From positions 11,566,001-11,630,000 of the forward strand of contig NC_091114.1 of NCBI RefSeq assembly GCF_024713975.1: DNA of 64,000 nt, given 5' to 3'. A model generated the notes under the pieces. It saw only the letters and a program-made list of their open reading frames with translations, was not told the DNA's origin and did no database searches. The translations under genes and the position numbers were made by a program. The DNA is from Paralichthys olivaceus (lineage: Eukaryota; Chordata; Actinopteri; Pleuronectiformes; Paralichthyidae). Shown one piece after another: positions 46,500-58,778 of this stretch (the first letter of the stretch is position 1; each line of letters opens with the position of its first letter).

Positions 46500-49000
46500 G
46501 AGCACAGACACACGTCACCACTGCAGAGTAAGTACATCAACTCAAATCAAATCAAATCAAATCTGTTATCGTTTTACTTTTGTTGCACTTTACGTAAAAA
46601 CTGCGTTTCGCTTGAAAAACTCTTAATTTAACAGAGTGAGGTGCTGGATTAATATGTGGTGTTACAGTGACATCTAGTGGTCAGAGTGTGTTCTGGCTCA
46701 AATGAAGAAACTTGTACTGTGTATACATATATATTTTAGGGTACAGCCAAAGTGAAGTACAAATTCTTTGTCACAGTATTTAAGTATATTTTTCAGGTAT
46801 CTGTTCTTTTCTTCAGAATTTGTTCTGAACCTTTGACTCTTTACGTTTTCAAACTTTTGTTTTAATGAATTTTAGGATAATTATCTGTCATTTGATTTGA
46901 TTTAGCATCATTGAAAACACCGCCTGTCCAATAATTAAGGCAGATTCAACCTAAATGGACAAAAACGATCCCTTGCTCTATGAAAACCTGTTCCCATATA
47001 CTTCTACTTGAGTAGAGAGTTTGAATCAGTACTAGTACTTTTACTTGAGTCATCTGTACTTCTACTGGATTTGTGTGTACTTTTACCACCTCTGGCTACA
47101 CCTTATATAAATATGAATAGATCATATTGATTCTCTCAAATATTGTTTAATTTACTGCATTTTAACTTATCAAATCATAAATCCAATCTCACTCTTTCAT
47201 AGTTTATTTGTCGACACTATACAGAAAAAATCGAGAAGAGAATAGACACAAAGGAGCAAAGATAATTCTTCTAATATCTTTTGCTTTTATGCTGTGAATT
47301 ATTTCAAAGATGTTAAATGTGAATTAAATTCTAGTTTTGGTCATTTGCGGGATTCAAATTCAATCGAATTGTCAGTCAGTACATCATCTCTAAATGCAGG
47401 TTCTGCTAAATATACATTCTACATTGACTAACCTCATTTTAATGGTTGAGTAAACACTTTCCTTCCATTTTACTTCTAATAATTCATCATTTTTGCTGTG
47501 ACGAGGGAATAAGAATGTTCCAGCATGATTCCTTTTCACCATGATTTACATTGAGGGGAACTATTTTGGGAAGATTGTCAGTAAATATGATTTTTTTTTA
47601 TTTTATTTAGTTATTTAATCCTCCCTGACAAAATGTTGGCACTATTTTGTATCATGGAGCAGCACATATGTGGGCGTTGGGTGTGTGTGTGTGTTGATTG
47701 ATCATCACAGCTGGAGCTCTCTCCCTCATCCAGGGCGGCACAGCTGGACGCCTGCAGTCACTGCATCCTCCGCTTCTTCACTCCACGACGAAATGTTAGT
47801 CAAGAACAAGTCGTGTCGTGATTAAAGACGGAGTAATTGGACTAATCAGTGAGCGTCCCGCGGAGAAGAAATGAGAAATCTCAGCCCCAGAAAAGGTCAG
47901 TGTCTATTTAAAGAACGAGAAAGTGAAAATAATACCGGTTAATGTCATTTCAGGAACAAGATGTAGATATATTTGATTATGTCCTCCTTTAAACCTGTAA
48001 TATTTCAAATACAGGGCTGTTTTCCCAATTTTATTTGATTCATTTCCAAATTACAATGAGAATCAAAAATGAGTGTGGAGGAAGATTTGTAGTATGATGT
48101 GGCAACGACTGGAGTCATAAACAAAGACGAATGAAGGAGGACATTCAAATATTCAATTGAACAAATCAAAAATATGATAAAGACGTCCTGGTGTTGAGTT
48201 CACTGTCAGGAATTTTATCTGCTTTCTAACTTACGAAACAAAATCATGTCAAAAAAGTATTTTCAAAAATGGCCTTTAAAATGTTTTTTTGTGTTGAGCA
48301 GAGCAAGTAAAGATGTTAGTAGGTTAAAGTAGATGAAGAAGAAATTACAAAATAAATGGTAGATTTCATTTCCGCCCAAAAGAAATATATATTATATGTA
48401 TATCATTTTAGAGTGAATATCTCCTGTGGAATCATGTCGATGAATCTCCTCAGATTGAATTTATGAGTTTTCGGGGGTCTCGCCTGGATTAGGAGGCATT
48501 ACCTGTGAACGTTCCCTTATTTTGACATTAGGGGATTAAAACAGCCACCATGTGAATACCATGTGCATCTCCTTTGTTTATTTTGCTCAAAGTGACGGCT
48601 TGCGTGGTGTTGGAGAGCTGGGCTGCTTCACACTGTCCAGGCAGCCTCATTAACATTTGAGTCACATTGTGTCACTGACAACGCTCCACACAATACAGGA
48701 AGTCGTGCTGTGCAGGACGCCTCACGAGCTAATCATGGCTGACGCAAGCGAGCGACGACAAAGCCCCAGTTTGTTGTGTTTTCCGGGTTAACACTTTTAA
48801 TTGAAAAGTTCTTGAAACGCAGAAGTCAGGTCTGGGAGGTTCTGGTGGCTACATCACAGGAGCTGTTGATCCTCGCTGTCACAGCTGATGATGACCTTAT
48901 CCCGTCCAATGACACTTATGACCTCAACCTCCACCACGCACCCTCAACAGCACTTCCTCCCCTCCACCAATCACATCGTTCGCTCGGCCTGCGAATGAGG
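46500..49000. other. Intergenic region between ZPAX gene D and somatostatin
   Basis: Mostly AT-rich with no coding exon recognised. An AAATC tandem run at 46543-46562 is followed by sequence resembling a LINE 3' end (TTTTGTTGCACTTTACG). ACATCTAGTGG at 46671 is close to a CTCF half-core. Around 47730-47894 a GC-richer segment ends in a plausible splice donor (AAAAG followed by GTCAGT), which may be a non-coding exon on the plus strand. Confidence 0.4.
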
Positions 49001-49140
49001 AGGATGCAAGGATGACGAGACGTATTTATCAGCTCAGCGCTTCCCCACTCAAACAGTTAAACTCTCGCACCACCTCCTCGCTCGTTGCTCAGAGGTCATA
49101 TTTTGTTTTTATTCCTTTGGTTTGGCGTCGCGAGGGGAAG

Positions 49141-49857
49141 ATGCTCCGCTCTCAGGTGCAGGTGATTCTGGTGGCTTTGCTCTCCTCTGTGCTGCTGGTC
49201 AGCGGTGCTCCACGCAGGGACATGCAGACATCAAGACCAAGAGCAGAACTCACAAACGACAAGGTAATCCACTGATATATTTCATTTCATATATATTTAT
49301 ATATATATATATATTGGCTGGGTGAGGATATCAGCAGATGTGACACTTTCACAGATTTATCAGTATTAAAGTTTGTTTGCAGATATTAAAACTTTTATTT
49401 TGCACAATAAACAATTCTGAAAAAATGTACATAAATAGAAATATATATAATTGTCTTAATCTAAGTTCTATGTATTGGTTGTATTTGTGCTGAATTTTTT
49501 ATTTATAGTAATATAAAGTTTGTATTTACACTGTAAAATATCAAACTTTGATTACATTTCTTTGTCATAAGAATGGAGGGATGGATATATACATAGATTC
49601 TGAGATTCACACTTTCAACCATTTCCTGTCCTGTCCTCCTTCAGGCTCTCGTTCACTTGCTGCTTTTGCAGTTTGTCTCTGAGCTGATGGCGACGAGGGT
49701 AGAACAGATGCTGCCCGAGCTGGAGGAAGAGGAGGAGGAGGAGGAGGAGGCGGCTGGAGGCAGAGTGGAGGTGATGCGGCGGCACCTTCCCCTCTCTCAA
49801 AGAGAACGCAAAGCAGGCTGCCGCAACTTCTTCTGGAAGACGTTCACCTCGTGTTAA
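49141..49857 (+). CDS. sst: Preprosomatostatin with an Arg4 SS-14 variant, 2 exons, 111 aa
   Basis: Precursor of the secreted peptide hormone that inhibits release of growth hormone and other hormones through GPCRs. Exons: 49141-49263 and 49645-49857, joined in phase 0. The first exon encodes a clear signal peptide ([15 protein letters not shown]). The second encodes a leucine-rich propeptide segment, an acidic run of nine Glu, a dibasic RR, the conserved processing site QRERK and the C-terminal [14 protein letters not shown]. Cys3 and Cys14 for the ring and the FWKT receptor-binding core are intact. Lys4 of classic SS-14 is Arg here. Length and the single intron fit the family. The ATG at 49141 is chosen because it directly starts the signal peptide, although the frame is open upstream. 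The exact fish paralogue (for example sst5 or sst6) was not settled. A TATTTAT at about 49021 may be the TATA element. Confidence 0.92.
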
Positions 49858-49869
49858 CACCAAGAGCTG

Positions 49870-52600
49870 GAATAGTTTTGTTTGAAACTTTTAAGAATGA
49901 ATTCATCCATGTTTGTCACTTTTGTTGTAACCACTGCAAGATGTCAAATCTACAGGTTTAGGTGATTGTAAACAGTAATAAGGATGTATGTTTTAAGACT
50001 GGCAGGGATGTACACAGTATCTGAAATACAATTTTCTGATTTAAAATGGAAACTTCTCAGGCTACAATTTTTGGTGTATTAAAGGGTCATTTCAGAGATT
50101 TACGATGTGCACAATGAGGAAACTTTTAAAATATGCAGAATTCTGAAATATTTGTTGGATTTGTTAATTACGTGTCAGCTCTTCTGGTTCAGGACTCTGG
50201 GGCTCATGGATGAAATCTGTTTATTCAATTGTTTTTTTTCCTGCTCAGACACAGAGCCCCGACAGAATTAGTCACCATGTAGGGCTGCAGAGGGCGCTGT
50301 TGCTCAAGAAAAGTTAATTGTCTTGTAACCTAGTATTGTTAAAATTCAATAATCTCATACAAAAATAGTTGTCTTCAAGCCCGAGATGTAATAACCTGAT
50401 AGATAATCATGTTGACATCACCAGGGTGAAAGTTTGGGGCTTAAGAAGACGTCACCAGTTTGTACAGACTGATCCAAACTCTGACTATCCACTGAACTTG
50501 ATGTGTTAAATGTTCTATATGTAGCAATTTATGGTAAAATATTCTGAAATAACACATCATCAGGAATCAAGGAAACATAAGCTGAAATACACTTGCTCCG
50601 ACAACAATACTACAGCCAGTAAATATCTGAAATGTTTTCTTTTCCGTGCCCAAAATCCTACTTGTGTTTTGTCCTGGTTGATCCCGCCCCTTCCTAATCT
50701 CGTAGTACCAGAGGCAAGAGCAGTTCGGGTTGCAAGATAAGATACAGGCGAACACGTGGAAGGTAATTCCACGCTTACGGGTTTTAAACGTGGAAGCGAT
50801 TGTAGAAAAAGTGACGAACACACAGATGAACTTGCTGACATTTTAATAATTAATCATGTTGCTACAACCTGCGTTAGGAGAAAAATCCACCTCTGGGTTC
50901 ACATGCATGTAACCGTCATTTCTACTTCAATAGTCTGTTTACTCAGACCAAAATGCTTCCCGCTCTTTTCCACTGTGTGAATTCATCCGCGGACTGACGT
51001 CTGCTGCGGTACCGTGGGCTCTGATCTCCAAGCTCCAATTCACAGCATTTCAAACACAACACCCAGTAAGGATATTAAAAAAAATTAATGAGTTGGCGTG
51101 AATACAGGTTTTTGAAATGACACATTATCGAAATGATCACCTTAATGACAAAAAGCAGTATATACATCATGAGATAAATTAACAACTCAATACCGTTTTA
51201 GCGAGATCACGTTCTGTCGCACAATAAGCAGAATTCACAGTTTAAAAAAAAAAAAAGAGGGTTGTTATGAAACTGAATGACGTCCTTGAGGTAAGGCTGT
51301 TCCAATGTCTAGCCCTTTAAGTTACACGTGTACAAAAAAGGAGGACGGAAAAACGGCAGTTAAACGCGATTGTGACAAACACTTTAGCTCCAATGACTCA
51401 GAACATGTGAAACTCAGCCCACGTGAGTGCAAGGACGATTAAAAGAAACTTCACATGTGAGGATCCAAAGATACTATTAATGTTTTCTTTAGAGCAGGGG
51501 ATTCATTACATTTAAGTCCAAAAAAGTATGTAAAAGTATTTGTCAAGTAAATGAATCTTTTAAATTTACTTCAACTTCAGTTTGTTTTCACAGACTCTTC
51601 ACATGTTTTCACCCTGTTTTCCTTTAGCGTTTGACTTCATTGCACCATTGTCTTCAATGTAACAGTCAAGTATAAACCAAATCAACAAATATCAAACAGA
51701 ACCAAAGCAAGATTGTGTATCGTAGACATTCAAAAATGTTATTCTGCATGATTTAAAAAGAAGAAAAGTCCTGTTGAGAGCTTTGATTTATCAAACGATA
51801 TCATGATGTTTGAATGTCGAGATCTGTTCTGGCAAATGTTGTAGTAGCGTTCAGTAAAAGTTAAAGAGGAGAAAAACCCTTGTTCTGTAACTACACATTC
51901 CTTTGTCTACATTTCTTGTGCTACTGTGCTACTCACTGCAAAGATTCACTGCACTACATGCTGTACAAACCAAACCAGTCTGTTATGTACAGTCACAGTT
52001 GCTTTGTGTGTGTTTAAAATGCTTGCTTTGAGGCAGTTCTGCACTTTTACAAATGTACAGATCCCAGAGTTTAACAGCCTGCTTATCATTTATGTCGCTT
52101 ATATGTCGAAATAAACATTTTAAGGCCAGAATCTGTCACATCCCTCCATACTTTCATGATCTCTATCAGTAGCGACAACGTGCAAGCTAACAGATGAGCA
52201 GTACCAGAATGAATAAATGTTAAGTGGAGCCCAAGCTGCCTGCAGGTCAGGCCTCTGTTGTGCTAATACTGAGCTGAGTGTGAAAAGCAGGGGCCGTTGA
52301 GTATGTAAAAGACAGAAATGTGGTAGGATATTTGAATGGAAGGGAATAAGTGAGATGGTTGCTCTGTCGTTATTTGGATCGGTAACTCTGAAACTGAAAA
52401 AGTCTTTCTGTGAATGTAACTGCAACAGCACACCACCGGAGGGCGCTGTAGAAATGTCTGCCAATTCACGATCAGAGCAACCACAAAAAAAAGAAAAAAG
52501 TAATTTATAGCACAGAACAAAGCCGGAGGTGAATCCTGTCTGTGATATCGATCTTGTGTACAACACGTGGTTTGTAACAGTGTGGCTGCAGAAAGAAGCA
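49870..52600. other. Region between sst and trip6 (3' UTRs and intergenic)
   Basis: Both flanking genes end towards this stretch. It probably holds the sst 3' UTR on the left and the trip6 3' UTR on the right. No additional gene is supported. CTCF-like cores lie near 50288 (CAGAGGGCGCTG) and at 52434-52449 (CCACCGGAGGGCGCTG). Confidence 0.5.
52434..52449 (+). promoter_or_regulatory. CTCF-like motif
   Basis: CCACCGGAGGGCGCTG matches the extended CTCF consensus except for one core base. It lies just downstream of the trip6 stop. Function is inferred from sequence only. Confidence 0.4.
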
Positions 52601-52624
52601 GGTTGGGAGGATAAAGGAGGTCTG

Positions 52625-55600
52625 TTAGCAGTCGGTGGAGATTTTGGCTGAGAGGTCCTGGATGCGGCGAGCGCTGCAGCTCTTGCACAAGATGTGGCCG
52701 TCCAGCGGGTAACAGCCGCGGCCCTCCCCTTCAGACGACAGCAGGAGACCGCATTCCTGACCAACACAGACACTCCAGTCATTTCATTGCACATGGACTC
52801 GTACTGTAAACATTTGCACACTGTGAGTGAATTCAACTGTAGATGATATGATAATTTATGGAAATTGAATCCTACATTTTCCAGGCAACTTCGGAATTGC
52901 TGAATAAATTATTTTGAGTCCCTAAAGTCGTTAAGATTAAAAGAACTACATAGACACATTGAATTCAAAGTGTCACCAGCTCTAACGATGTGAACATTTT
53001 GGCTCAAGACTCACCTCACAGACGTAACAGTTGACATGGAAGCTCCGGTCCAGAGCCACTATCCTGACCGTCTCCTCCTGGCCCGGTTCAGGCATGATAG
53101 GCCCGCCACACACCGAGCAGCGCGGCGCATACTTTCTGTAACAACCATTAAAAATCTCACTTCAAAAAATCTGTGATATTTTTGCTTTTGTGCCAAAAAA
53201 AAAGATAACCCAGGCATATATAAGAGTATTCAGCTCGGTGTGAGAAGGTGTTGGTACCTATGGAAGTCGTCTATGCAGTGTATCTGGGAGGTGGCGTCCA
53301 CGGTGAAGGGCACGCCGTCCAAGCAGCAGTTACACACCACGCATGTGAAACAGCGAGGGTGGTAGGCTTTTCCCATGGCGCGTAGGATCCGGTCCAGGAT
53401 GGGCTTGGAGCACTTTGAACAGCGCTCTAGTGTACTCTAAACACAAATATGGAAATGGAAAAAGAAAGTACAGCAACGATCAAGATTTACCAGGAAATAT
53501 TAAAATACAAATCATCAAAACAATTAACTCACAATGTAACAACTCTCGCAGTAACTCCTCTTGTCCAGGGCGTAGAAGGGTTGTCCCCGGAGACGGGCGT
53601 GGCAGGTGATGCACGTAAAACACTCCACGTGAAACACCTGCTCCATGGCGATGCAGCCACTGCCGTCGCCAACCACGTTGTCACCACAGCGGGCACAGCG
53701 GCCTGAAACGGAGAATCAAAAACAAACTGTTTCTTGGTTTTGTTTTATTTAAAGCGCTTCAGTAAAGTCATTAATGGGACAAGCTGAGACTGTACCAAAA
53801 TAGTCCTCTGCAGGGGGGTGGTTCATATCGTATACCAACTTCTTGGTGAGTCGGTCCAGCTCCTCCTCAGGCCTGGTTGTTGGTAAAACCTGCTGAAAAA
53901 GAGAGAATTCATAAAATGACTTTAAGTATGGAAGTGGAAAACCAAAAAAAAAACTTTTATAACAGACTTAAGATACAGATTCTTACCTTACTGGACTGAT
54001 AAGCAGGATTCTGTGCAGCTCCTGCTCCCGTCTGATTGTTTTCCATCCCTCTCTTAGTTATCGGAACCTGGTTGACTCTTCCTCCAGACCCTGAGCCACT
54101 CCCCTTGTACCCCGTGTCAGAGTGCAAATCTTGACCTTGTGACCCGGGGTGCGGGGGGTACCAGCCCTGAGGACTTGCCTGAGTCTGGTGTTGGGGGCGT
54201 GACACATGCTGGCGAGGTGGGGGCGGGGTGTAGGCCTGTTCAGCCTGCCTGCCCGTCTGCGAGTAGGTGACGGGCTGCGCTGTCTTGACCTGGACGCTGA
54301 ACCTTGGCCCGGTAGGGGTGGAGGCGGTGGTGTAGGAGGCTGGTACGGGCTGGGGGTAGGGTTTAGGTGATGAGGAGGAGGAGTAGTAGTCCTGCTGGTG
54401 GGAGGTGGAGTACTGAGGTGTATGATGCTCGCTTGGGTAGGGCGGTGCAGGGTGGTATTGGCTATGGGGGTGAGGGGGGTAGCCCATGGATGGCCGACCC
54501 TGAGGAGGGGCTGCGCTCTGGTGTGCAGGCTTGTAGTGATCCCCTGAGAGGTATTTGTTGTAAGGCACATTGTCGTACAGCTGTAGAGAAGCGGAGTGAT
54601 GGTTAACCAAAATAATGATGAGAAAAATTATGATGCAATTGTTTTCTCAACCACGCACACCAGGTATTCTCCTACTTGTGTGCTGGTGTCCTGTGGGTGA
54701 CTGTCGAGATCTGCGAGCATACTGGTGAGGGAGTCGATATCAGCATCTATTTTAGAGTGATAGCTCACAGGCTTTTCAGATCCACGATGCTAACATCAGA
54801 ATAAAATGAGAAAAATATCACAACATAAGAACCGTGAACAGATTTTATGACATAATATTGCGAGTGGAGGTCGAGATTTAAGTTTGTACCCACCATCAGC
54901 TCGTAGCTTTCCATGTGAGGGCCCCAGTGGCGATCTTCCTTGGGACCGTGGGGAGGGGAGTAATAGTGATCGCTAGATGGATGATGAATGGATCCACCTT
55001 TTGGTTAAAGAACAGACATTGCAAAACTATTAATAAAAAAAACATTATCTTTCTTAAAGAGCAGGTCTTTGAGTGATAGCTTCACTTTCTTTACGTCTGT
55101 CTTAAAGCAGCTCACATGCCTGTATGTGTGTTGAAAGCGTTATTAGTCACAGAAAATATTGTGTATGAAGATGTAAATTCCAACTGAAGCGAAGGGGACA
55201 AAATCCACAGTTTAAATTCTGTGTTAAAAATACCTGCAACAATAGGCCAAGACTAAAAACAACTTTCTGAATTATCTTCGTTACGTTATTTTACTATCAA
55301 ATTCCCTCTTTGCATCACTATCTGTCTGCTGCAGCTCAGCAAAGAAACAGTCTATTAAAAAGACTTTGGATGCTACCCACTTGATTTAAAGCCGCACATT
55401 TTCTGCAACTGAAGAATGCATTTTTACAGAGACAGGAATTTCCACTTGAATACACTGATGATGCTGCCATGAGGAAGGAGGTTTTACAGTACAGTACGAG
55501 TCAGCTCTTCCCAAAAAATGGCAATAAATAACCTAATTGAAGGCAGTGATGAGGAACTATGTGTGTAGCGAGAACAAATGCATGGAAGAATGAATCTGGT

Positions 55601-55932
55601 GTGTAATAATTCAAACCTACTGCCTGTGTAGTTTTATCAGAGAAGCTTTTTCTTATAAACCTCAGTCCCCAACTCCAGTGTGTGACTTGTGTAATTGTCT
55701 TACCTGTGGGTCCAGTTGCCATGTACCTGTTGACCATCTCTCCTCCTCCTCCTCCACCCCCTCCCCCTCCTCCTCCATTCTGGTCATAGGGACCATATTT
55801 CGGCCGGAAGTCGGACACGCCCTTCTTGTTGGGGGCTCGGTAGATTGCTGACCCGGCAGAGTGGGACATCTGTGGGACGGCTCGCTCTGGGCTGTCCAGA
55901 GTCCTTGGTGGAAGCCAGGTGGGACCGGACAT
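52625..55932 (-). CDS. trip6: TRIP6 (zyxin-family LIM protein), 9 coding exons, 579 aa
   Basis: An adaptor at focal adhesions that also enters the nucleus and regulates actin, adhesion and transcription. Coding exons in order: 55704-55932, 54894-54997, 54676-54789, 53987-54580, 53796-53892, 53533-53702, 53258-53436, 53015-53135, 52625-52756; frames join exactly. The N-terminus MSGPTWLPP is the same as in mammalian TRIP6. A run of about 12 Gly lies near residues 52-63. A leucine-rich possible export signal ([14 protein letters not shown]) and a long proline/tyrosine-rich region with [13 protein letters not shown] follow. The [17 protein letters not shown] signature precedes three LIM domains, about residues 380-575: LIM1 (CARCG..), LIM2 ([21 protein letters not shown]) and LIM3 ([28 protein letters not shown], given here with gaps in mind). 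The protein ends STDC, the PDZ-binding type tail of TRIP6, which separates it from LPP and zyxin. Confidence 0.93.
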
Positions 55933-58083
55933 GGCACGCTTCTGAGATCAGAAAGAGGAAGGTAAATGCTTTATTTTGTTGAATAATTGCTGCATGCATT
56001 TCACTTGAACAATGGCATCCTGAATGCAAACTAGTACAAGGTTGATTTTGCTTTGCTGAGAGTTCAGTTAGTGTGCATGCTTAAGTTTTTAGCATTCAGA
56101 CATGACTTGCATGAAAAAAGCTGTAGTTGTGTGTTTATGTCATAAGTAACCAATGGAAACGACAGGATGCTTCAGAATTTTGTTTCCTATGGCAACGAGG
56201 ACACACACACACGGAACAATAGGTTTCTAGTTGAGGAGCAGGAAGAGAGAAGCCACTCTGAAATACATGGGGGTTTCCAGCAGCTTGGACATTGCTCACA
56301 AAAAAAAAATGTGTGAGTGCATTTTTTGTGTGCTTCGATATACAAACACTCATGCATGTGTTGTCCAGCGCACATGAAGTACACACTCATACAGATACAC
56401 AAACAGGTGCAAATGTGTTGCGATCCTCCACAATGGTTATTGTCTGCGGGTGTTTACACACCAGTATCACTGATTTCCAAATAGAGCGGACACAAAAACA
56501 AGGCAGGAAACGTTGTGCAATGAAATACGTCCGTGTGCATGTGGACACCTGGCTCATAACAATATATTATGTATTCTCTGTGGGATAAATAACAACACAG
56601 AGAACACACAGCTGAGCTGACAAAGTGCTGACTGAGGGATAATGGTGTGAGTGAAGGAAAAAAAAAAGGAAAGGTGCATTTTTAGCACCAGAGAATGAAT
56701 CTAATGTCGATCATTTCGTATCATTGGGAGGAAAACCAAACATTGCTCTTCATGCATACTACAATTGTAAGAATTTTAACAGTAAAATAAATTAATATAA
56801 ATAAATATCAGTCCTATAAACATGCCTGTTTTTTTTTCATCGAGATCCATGAATCCATGAAGAAATCAATGACAATGTTGAAAAACACTATCTCACAATG
56901 TGAAACAAAGTAAAAGAAAATCCTCGATCTGCACCAAAATTTAACGGGTTCTTCTTTGACCCATATCGAATACTTCCACAAAGTGTCATCGTAATCCGTC
57001 CAGTAGTTTTTGCGTAATTCTGATAACTATCAAACAAATGGAGATGAAAACATAACCTCTTGGCGAAGGAAGACATGTAAATACATCCCTTTGTGCTCTG
57101 GGGATCTCTGATGGGACTTAAGTACGAATGATTGACTCAAATTTAACTGTGATAAAAATCGGTGCACGAAGCAATCAGGCTTATGCACAAACTAATCCAC
57201 GGTGTGATTGACACAGTTCCAGAAAACACAGATACAAGCAGATCTGTATTGTCCGGCTGGAGAAGTGAATAGCCCACTCAGACTGATTGTGTGTAGCCGT
57301 CATAAATCCCTGTCGCTAAGAGGATTATAATGACGGATGAGAGAATGATGCAGCCATACAATAATGCAACGCTCCAACACAGGATTTAAGCCTTTTGATT
57401 TGATACTTCATTCTTTTATTATTTCTACTCATGAGGTTGTTGCAGGTACGGTTTAACCCTGCAGGGAGAAGAGTGACCACCAACCACCTCCATCGTCCAC
57501 CTGGTGAACGCCGGTCTCAATCCGGATGAGCACGCACTCAAATCCGAGGATGGCCGGGAGATTAATCTCAACGGGTTTAATCACGTGTGTCTGAGGAAAA
57601 GTGGGATGTTTCCATGTGATTTCAAACACAAAGCTGAAGCATCAGTCTGTTTATTGGCTTTTTGTGCTGCAACTCAGGAGATGTCACAGTGGATGACAGT
57701 GGACAGGACATCCGGTGTTTTTGTTACTTTTCAAAATAAAATATCTCTAACTCAAGCGTGTCACAAATACGAAAAACCGATGGAGAATTAACGCAGCGAC
57801 GCTAAAAATACGTCAACACCAATGTTAGCTGGACGGAGGGCATCCTGGATTATTGATATTCACGGCTTTCACGCAGTTGCTTGTTTATTTTGAAGGCGAA
57901 AGTCAACAGCTAGCGTAGCACGTTGACACCATGTAGCTTGACGTGGCTATGCATGCTAGCTAAAACGTTTAAACAGCAAGACGCCACCGCGAATAAAAAG
58001 CAAAATGTTGGGAAATGAAATGAGATAAATGAACTGCAAACACCACTGCTAATGAACACTAGCGTCCCGTTAGCATCTCCTAC

Positions 58084-58660
58084 CTTTTACAGTGGCTTCA
58101 CAGTGGCTCCTCTTCACTTGGGTCTCATCTGCAGAATCAACAACAAGGTGGAATTTAACAACAACAACAGCATCAAAGACACGATGTTTGCTTTGTTCTC
58201 AGTGGTTTCGTTACTTCCGTGCAACACGATCAACGTCGTGTTCGTCCGAATCTGTCATCGAGTGTGAAACAAGCCACTTACATGGTGAAATGAGCCATAA
58301 TGGAGGACGATCGGCGACGGGTAACTTTAACAACAGGCTTGTTTACTTGTTTGCTAGCACGGTTAGCCGCAGTTCACTGTAACAAACAGGCTTGTTTACT
58401 TGTTCGTTAGCCTGAGTGGAACTCGCGCAGAGCTCGTGCCTCGCCTCCAGGCTAACGACGCACCGAGGAGGAAGCGGAGAGTTAACCCGACACCCAGCGC
58501 CCGATCCCGGCCGGACAAACGCACCCTGCACCCCGCGTCCAACCGTCCGCGGGTCGGTGGAAGGGAAGTTGTCCCGGGACAACTTTTCTTTTTACCCGAG
58601 CGTCGTTAACCTACTTTGTCACGGATCCCGAGGCCTTCAGCAGCAGCAGCTCCGCATTCC
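58084..58660 (-). promoter_or_regulatory. trip6: trip6 promoter and non-coding leader exons
   Basis: A 45-base exon at 58084-58128 has both splice sites (CTGCAG before it, AAAAG followed by GTAGGA after it) and a tiny upstream ORF (MRPK then stop). A further 5' exon ends at 58282 with donor GTAAGT. Its start probably lies in the CpG-rich segment 58430-58660. The coding exon acceptor is at 55942. Leader exons of this type fit a TATA-less CpG promoter. Confidence 0.55.
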
Positions 58661-58678
58661 CGACGTGTGACGTAGCTG

Positions 58679-58778
<100 letters not shown>

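Noticed and set aside
49012-49140. Upstream in-frame ATG extending the somatostatin precursor by 43 residues
   Set aside because: The extra segment is Arg/Ser-rich and would bury the signal peptide. The ATG at 49141 starts a standard signal sequence and gives the usual precursor length.
57504-57791. 95-codon frame in trip6 intron
   Set aside because: No family similarity, no splice context, and it lies on the opposite strand within an intron.
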